This document shows, piece by piece, positions 59,764 to 64,000 of a DNA stretch of 64,000 nucleotides (positions are counted from its first letter, which is position 1; each line of letters opens with the position of its first letter). The stretch covers positions 49,692 to 113,691 of the forward strand of contig NZ_BCQG01000003.1 of the NCBI RefSeq assembly GCF_001544315.1, read 5' to 3'. Origin of the DNA: Geobacillus jurassicus NBRC 107829 (GTDB lineage: Bacteria > Bacillota > Bacilli > Bacillales > Anoxybacillaceae). The notes beneath the pieces were generated by a model that worked only from the letters and a program-made list of their open reading frames with translations, did not search any database and was not told where the DNA came from. The position numbers were made by a program, and so were the translations under genes.

Positions 59764-60636
59764 ATGGACGTCATTGCCGCCCAACTTGTCAACGGCGTGT
59801 CGTATGGCATGTTGTTGTTTGTCATCACTTGCGGCTTGTCTTTAGTGTTTGGAATATTGGGGGTGTTGAACCTCGCTCACGGCTCCCTATATATGATTGG
59901 AGCCTACGTCGCCTATACGATGACCTCGCAATGGTTTGAAAACTTTTGGCTTGCCCTAATTGTTGCACCGCTCGTTGTAGCTGTCTTATCCCTCGCCATC
60001 GAACTCATCTTGCTTCGACCAACCTACCATTTAGGGCATTTATCCCAAGTGCTGCTGACGTTCGGATTAGCGTATGTCATTCATGATGTAACATCGATGA
60101 TATGGGGATCAGATGTACTATCTATCCCCCTTCCTCCTCCTTTGTCAGAAACATTGCATTTATGGAATCAGGACTTTCCGGCATACCGGCTGTTTGTCGT
60201 AGCCGCAGGTGTTGTATTGGCGTTTTGTTTATGGTTCGTCCAAGAAAAAACCCGCTGGGGGGCGATCATTCGCGCCGGGTTGAGCGACAAGGAAATGATC
60301 AACGCGTTAGGGGTGAATATCAAGCTCGTGTTTACGGCCGTCTTCCTTGCCGGCGGATACTTGGCGGGGGTCGGCGGGGTGATCGCCTCGCCTATCCTTG
60401 GCTTATACCCAAGCATGGAGTTTCAAACGTTGATTTTGGCTTTGGTCGTCCTCGTTGTCGGCGGCCTCGGTTCGATCGCTGGAACATTTGTCGCCAGCTT
60501 AGTGGTGGGAATCGTTGAAACGTTTGGCCGTTTTCTCGTGCCGGAGCTCAGCTTGTTTCTTGTATTCGGACTGATGGTGGTGATTTTAATTTGCAAACCG
60601 GATGGATTGCTCGGAAAGCAGGTGGTCAGACATTGA
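59764..60636 (+). CDS. Liv-type permease LivH (third cassette)
   Basis: The 290-residue membrane protein begins at ATG 59764 after GGGGGAG. Helices and motifs: GVLNLAHGSLYMIGAYVAYT and the coupling segment IIRAGLSDKEMINALGVN. Its end overlaps the TTG start of livM (TTGA). Confidence 0.92.
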   Translation: MDVIAAQLVNGVSYGMLLFVITCGLSLVFGILGVLNLAHGSLYMIGAYVAYTMTSQWFENFWLALIVAPLVVAVLSLAIELILLRPTYHLGHLSQVLLTFGLAYVIHDVTSMIWGSDVLSIPLPPPLSETLHLWNQDFPAYRLFVVAAGVVLAFCLWFVQEKTRWGAIIRAGLSDKEMINALGVNIKLVFTAVFLAGGYLAGVGGVIASPILGLYPSMEFQTLILALVVLVVGGLGSIAGTFVASLVVGIVETFGRFLVPELSLFLVFGLMVVILICKPDGLLGKQVVRH

Positions 60637-61619
60637 ATAAGCGAATGTTCATCAGTGCGGCTGCGATCCTCTTGCTTGCCGCCGCACCCTTTCTCTTTTC
60701 CTTGTTTTATCTGAATTTGCTCGCTGAAATTTTAATTTTGGCGATCTTTGCTCTAAGCCTGAATGTGCTTGTCGGCTATACGGGGCTTGTGTCATTGGGG
60801 CACGCGGCCTTTTTCGGGATCGGCGCGTATGCATCCGCTTTGCTGTCTAAGGAGTGGTCGCCTCAGTTTCTAGTGACGATGTTGGCGTCGCTTTTGATTG
60901 CCGCCATAGCAGCGGCCATCATCGGCCTGTTTTGCGTGAGAGTCAACGGGTTTTATTTCCTTATGCTCACGTTGGCGTTTTCGCAAATGATTTACTCGTT
61001 CGTCCACCAATCGACGACGTTAACCGGTGGATCGAACGGGCTGTCCGGTTTGCCGAGCCCGGTTTTCGGAACGTTGGACCTTTCTCATCCTGTCTTTTTG
61101 TATTATGTCATTTTGCTTGTCTTTATCGTGATGTACATCGTGTTAAGCTTGATGGTCAAGTCTCCTTTCGGCCATGTGTTGATAGGGATTCGGGAAAATG
61201 AGATGAGAATGAAAGCCATCGGGTATAACACCACCTTGTATAAATACGCCGCCTTTATCATTGCTGGTGCCATCGGCGGGGTTTCGGGCGCTTTATACTC
61301 GACTTTTAACGGGTTTGTTTCGCCAAACGATGTGTATTGGACGATGTCCGGATCGGTGTTGATCATGGTGCTGATCGGCGGCGCCGGAACGATGATCGGC
61401 CCTGTTTTAGGAGCGGCTTTCATCGTTGTTCTCGAAACGATCGTCAGCTCTTATACGACGATGTGGACGTTGATCATCGGGGGGGTTTTCATCCTCTTTG
61501 TCGTGTTTATCCCTCAAGGGATTGTCGGTTTCGGGCGTGCGTTGACTAAGCCGTCAGCGAATCGGCTATCGTTTTCGCGAAAAGCCAAAGCATTGGTGAA
61601 GAAAGAGGCGAACCAGTGA
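60633..61619 (+). CDS. Liv-type permease LivM (third cassette)
   Basis: TTG 60633 has AGGTGG 7 bases upstream; 328 residues. About ten helices, LVGYTGLVSLGHAAFFGIGAY, TLTGGSNGLSGLP and coupling segment GIRENEMRMKAIGYNT. ATG 60645 is a less likely start. It ends on the start codon of the ATPase gene. Confidence 0.92.
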   Translation: MNKRMFISAAAILLLAAAPFLFSLFYLNLLAEILILAIFALSLNVLVGYTGLVSLGHAAFFGIGAYASALLSKEWSPQFLVTMLASLLIAAIAAAIIGLFCVRVNGFYFLMLTLAFSQMIYSFVHQSTTLTGGSNGLSGLPSPVFGTLDLSHPVFLYYVILLVFIVMYIVLSLMVKSPFGHVLIGIRENEMRMKAIGYNTTLYKYAAFIIAGAIGGVSGALYSTFNGFVSPNDVYWTMSGSVLIMVLIGGAGTMIGPVLGAAFIVVLETIVSSYTTMWTLIIGGVFILFVVFIPQGIVGFGRALTKPSANRLSFSRKAKALVKKEANQ

Positions 61620-62410
61620 TGAGGAAGGAAGCGGAAAAGGATGTCATCTTGCATGTGGAGGGAATCAGCAAACATTTTGGGGGGCTGCAAATTATTAAAC
61701 ATGTTTCCCTTACCGTGAAAAAGGGCGAGCGAATCGGGATCATCGGCCCAAATGGAGCGGGAAAAACGACGTTTTTCAATTTGCTGACAGGGGATCTCCT
61801 TCCGACTGGCGGGAAGATTTACTATAAAGGGAAGGAGATCACCCGCATGCCGAACTTCCGCAGGGCGCAAGCGGGGATTGTGCGCACGTTTCAGAAAAAC
61901 AACTTATTGAATGAACTGACCGTGCTTGACAACTTGCTGTTAGTGTTGCAACGAAAGCGGGGGATGGCCAACATTTGGTTCAAGCCGAGAAACGCCCGCC
62001 GGTGGCTGGCGCTGTTTGAGGAGGCAGAGCACTTGCTGCAAACGTGGGGGCTTGCGGACATAGCCAATGAACGGGTGAAAACGTTGTCGTATGGCGAACA
62101 GCGGCAAGTGGAAATCTTGCTTGGCATTGCAATGGAGCCGGACGTGCTGTTACTTGATGAACCGACGGCGGGCATGTCTCAAGCCGAAACGAACTACATC
62201 GCCGAGCTGCTTCGGCAGTTGCCAAAGGATATTACGATGATGGTGATTGAACACGATCTTGATGTTGTGTTCGGCTTGGCAGAACGGATGATTGTGCTGT
62301 ACAACGGCTCCATTTTCATCGACGGGGCCCCTGAAGAGGTGCGAAGCGACGAACGGGTCAACGAAATTTATATCGGGAAGGAGAAGGCGGCTGGTGCTTC
62401 ATATTTATAA
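61619..62410 (+). CDS. Liv-type ATPase LivG (third cassette)
   Basis: ATG 61619, or GTG 61616 one codon earlier, follows GAAAGAGG; 263 residues. Walker A GPNGAGKTT, GIVRTFQKNNLLNELTVLDNLL, signature LSYGEQRQVEILLGIA, Walker B LLLDEPTAGMSQ and MVIEHDLDVV. It powers the third transporter with LivF. Confidence 0.92.
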   Translation: MRKEAEKDVILHVEGISKHFGGLQIIKHVSLTVKKGERIGIIGPNGAGKTTFFNLLTGDLLPTGGKIYYKGKEITRMPNFRRAQAGIVRTFQKNNLLNELTVLDNLLLVLQRKRGMANIWFKPRNARRWLALFEEAEHLLQTWGLADIANERVKTLSYGEQRQVEILLGIAMEPDVLLLDEPTAGMSQAETNYIAELLRQLPKDITMMVIEHDLDVVFGLAERMIVLYNGSIFIDGAPEEVRSDERVNEIYIGKEKAAGASYL

Positions 62411-63086
62411 TTTAAATGCTTTTTACGGAGATAGCCATATTCTTCACAATGTTTCATTAACGGTCGAAAGGGGAAAAGTAACCGTTCTATTGGGCCGGAA
62501 CGGGATGGGAAAGACGACGACGATTCACTCGATTATGGGGATGGTTCCGGCTCGGACAGGGAAGATTGTCTTGGAGCAGATCGAGATCCAGGATAAGGCG
62601 AGCTTTCAAGTGTCGCGGCTGGGGGTTGCCCTCGTTCCGCAAGGGAGACGAGTATTTCCGAATTTAACCGTGAGAGAAAACTTAATGACTACCTACCGTC
62701 CGGTGGAAGGCGGATGGACGCTCGAGAACATTTACGCCATGTTCCCGCGCCTGAAGGAAAGGGAGTCATCGATGGGCGGCGATTTAAGCGGCGGAGAGCA
62801 GCAAATGCTTTCGATCGGCAGGGCGTTGCTGACCAATCCGAAAGTGCTGCTTCTTGATGAGCCGTCAGAAGGATTGTCGCCGCTCATGGTGCGGGAGGTG
62901 GCGGAAATCATTCGACAGTTGAAACAACAAGGGCTAACGATCTTTTTGGTCGAGCAAAACTTAGCGATGGCGTTGGAGCTGGCTGATTTTGTCTACATTT
63001 TAAGTAAAGGGTCCGTCGTATTTGGCGGAGCGCCGGACGAGTTGGATGCCCACGTCAAAAACAAGTATTTGCTGTTGAGCTCTTAG
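62394..63086 (+). CDS. Liv-type ATPase LivF (third cassette)
   Basis: GTG 62394 has AAGGAGAAGG upstream and overlaps livG by 17 bases; the frame upstream to 62292 has no ribosome binding site. The 230-residue ATPase shows Walker A GRNGMGKTT, VALVPQGRRVFPNLTVRENL, signature LSGGEQQMLSIGR, Walker B VLLLDEPSEGLSP and VEQNLAMA. Confidence 0.92.
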   Translation: MLHIYNLNAFYGDSHILHNVSLTVERGKVTVLLGRNGMGKTTTIHSIMGMVPARTGKIVLEQIEIQDKASFQVSRLGVALVPQGRRVFPNLTVRENLMTTYRPVEGGWTLENIYAMFPRLKERESSMGGDLSGGEQQMLSIGRALLTNPKVLLLDEPSEGLSPLMVREVAEIIRQLKQQGLTIFLVEQNLAMALELADFVYILSKGSVVFGGAPDELDAHVKNKYLLLSS

Positions 63087-63551
63087 CTTGGCCGGTGCCA
63101 TATTGATGCTGTATACCGATCCGCGTCAAGCCATAACCTTGGTCGGTGCCATTTTCCTCTCTCGCTGCCGGTTCGGCATGTTCGCCCGTTTGGCGGGCCC
63201 AACGGCAGCTGATCCGCCCGTTTCGCAACAGGCAAGTTGGTGGAGTAAAGGTCCACAAGAAAGCCTGGAAGATCTGTTCCGTTGGATCTTCCAGGCTTTT
63301 TTGCGGCTAAAATCATTCAGTTGACCGGCATCGACAGCAGACAGGGGATTGCAGACAGATGGCGACTCGTTCGAAACGCACGATCGTTTGTAAGCTGACC
63401 AAAGAAGCTGGGGACTGTCAAAGGGATGACTCATTCAACCAAAACATCATCCGGTGAGCTCAGCAAAGATGAGAAAACAAACGCGGAGAAAAACGGCGAA
63501 ATAATGGGGCTGTTGAGCATCGAAAAGATGAACCGGACGAGAGGGCCGGCC
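63087..63551. other. Intergenic stretch without a supported gene
   Basis: Apart from the terminator at 63260-63302, I see no gene here. Two short copies of GGTCGGTGCCAT or GGCCGGTGCCAT occur near 63090 and 63142. An ORF from 63426 runs antisense into the coiled-coil gene and is not convincing. Confidence 0.6.
63260..63302 (+). terminator. Rho-independent terminator after the third Liv cassette
   Basis: AAAGCCTGGAAGATC (63260-63274) pairs perfectly with GATCTTCCAGGCTTT (63285-63299), followed by T. It is nearly identical to the terminator at 49461. Confidence 0.9.
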
Positions 63552-63917
63552 CTAATACATATTGAGAGCCGTTTTGACGCGCTTGATCTCTTTTTTGTTT
63601 TCAAACAGCTCTTCGACCAAAATTTTTTGGCCGTTGGCGACGTCGGTGAGCCGTTTGTCCATGTCGAATACTTGCTGGCTTAATTGGCTGAGTTGTTCAT
63701 TGGTTTGCTGCACTTGTTTGGTGAGTTGCTCGACTTGCACATGGGTTTGCTCCACTTGTTTGTTCAATTGCTGCACTTGTCCGCCGAGCTGCTGTACTTG
63801 CTCGTTCGTTTGCTGCATCTGTTTGTTAAGCTGTCCGACTTGTTCGTTTGTCTGTTGGAGCTGATCGGCGAGTTCTTTAATGGCTTGCCAAATCATTTCA
63901 TTTGAGATGGTTCCCAT
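63552..63917 (-). CDS. Coiled-coil repeat protein
   Basis: ATG 63917 (MGTISNEM) follows AAAGGAG; 121 residues. After a short start (IWQAIKELADQL) come about nine turns of a 7-residue-based Gln-rich repeat (variants of QQTNEQV-QLNKQV, about residues 20-80), then VFDMDKRLTDVANGQKILVEELFENKKEIKRVKTAL. The pattern predicts a continuous coiled coil with no membrane segment. I do not recognise a function; similar short proteins occur singly in Geobacillus genomes. The repeated DNA could expand or contract by recombination. Confidence 0.82.
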   Translation of the reverse strand: MGTISNEMIWQAIKELADQLQQTNEQVGQLNKQMQQTNEQVQQLGGQVQQLNKQVEQTHVQVEQLTKQVQQTNEQLSQLSQQVFDMDKRLTDVANGQKILVEELFENKKEIKRVKTALNMY

Positions 63918-64000
63918 TCGACAATCTCCTTTCCGGTTCGATTCTTTTTCTATTATACATGACAAAAGAAGGAAACCATAGAGGAAAAATGACGAAAATG

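Noticed and set aside
63303..63540. Possible insertion-sequence end near GGGGACTGTC
   Set aside because: No inverted partner, target duplication or transposase fragment was found.
63562..63905. Cys- and Leu-rich plus-strand ORFs opposite the coiled-coil gene
   Set aside because: They arise from the complement of the Gln-rich repeats; the minus strand has the ribosome binding site and plausible composition.
1..64000. tRNA, rRNA or CRISPR array
   Set aside because: No cloverleaf-like GGTTCRA arms with anticodon stems and no regularly spaced direct repeats were noticed by eye.

Overview
The window looks like chromosomal DNA of a thermophilic Gram-positive Bacillaceae, most likely Geobacillus. 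The reasons are strong AAAGGAGG-type ribosome binding sites, frequent GTG/TTG starts, SigA promoters, intermixed coding strands, and a phosphatase at 7966 that I recall as nearly the same as PhoE of Geobacillus stearothermophilus. No rRNA, tRNA, CRISPR array or intact transposase was seen. The window is a catabolic accessory region for aromatic acids and acyl-CoA substrates, next to a signalling cluster and ferrous iron uptake genes.

Layout. 1-5072: a truncated FAH-family hydrolase and a YciI-like protein divergent from an IclR regulator, then a TRAP transporter (dctPQM). 5073-15995: a second-messenger and two-component group: PAS-GGDEF-EAL protein, DUF5634-like protein, PhoE-type phosphatase, MHYT hybrid histidine kinase, stand-alone EAL protein, FapA-like protein and LytTR response regulator, interspersed with gene relics. 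16116-18460: feoA and a feoB carried as two overlapping ORFs. 18683-34300: acetoacetyl-CoA synthetase, a PucR-type regulator, then a long operon with 3-hydroxyacyl-CoA dehydrogenase, enoyl-CoA hydratase, acyl-CoA ligase, thiolase, a complete Liv-type ABC transporter and an acyl-CoA dehydrogenase: import and beta-oxidation of an unidentified acid. 34362-34932: three abutting gene relics.

34998-49454 reads as a protocatechuate 2,3-cleavage (pra-like) meta pathway: ACMSD-like decarboxylase, IclR regulator, hydroxymuconic semialdehyde dehydrogenase, oxopentenoate hydratase, acylating acetaldehyde dehydrogenase, hydroxyoxovalerate aldolase, oxalocrotonate decarboxylase, tautomerase, LigB-type extradiol dioxygenase, a second Liv-type transporter and an aryl-aldehyde dehydrogenase. 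49894-63086 reads as a gentisate pathway through CoA thioesters: two IclR regulators, PaaK-like aryl-CoA ligase, FAD monooxygenase, hotdog thioesterase, fumarylpyruvate hydrolase, DinB-fold protein (candidate maleylpyruvate isomerase), gentisate 1,2-dioxygenase, an unknown protein and a third Liv-type transporter. A 17-bp element, GTTTCAYATRDARGAAY, lies upstream of the catabolic promoters near 36900, 43190 and 51600 and probably marks a shared IclR-family regulon; cre-like sites suggest carbon catabolite repression as well.

Most striking are the DinB-fold candidate isomerase inside a complete gentisate operon, the bipartite regulon motif, an unrecognised protein family (57404) with a decayed paralogue at 34783, a split feoB with its own ribosome binding site, and at least six identifiable gene relics (MFS twice, siderophore-binding protein, QueD/PTPS, GGDEF, DUF3237).
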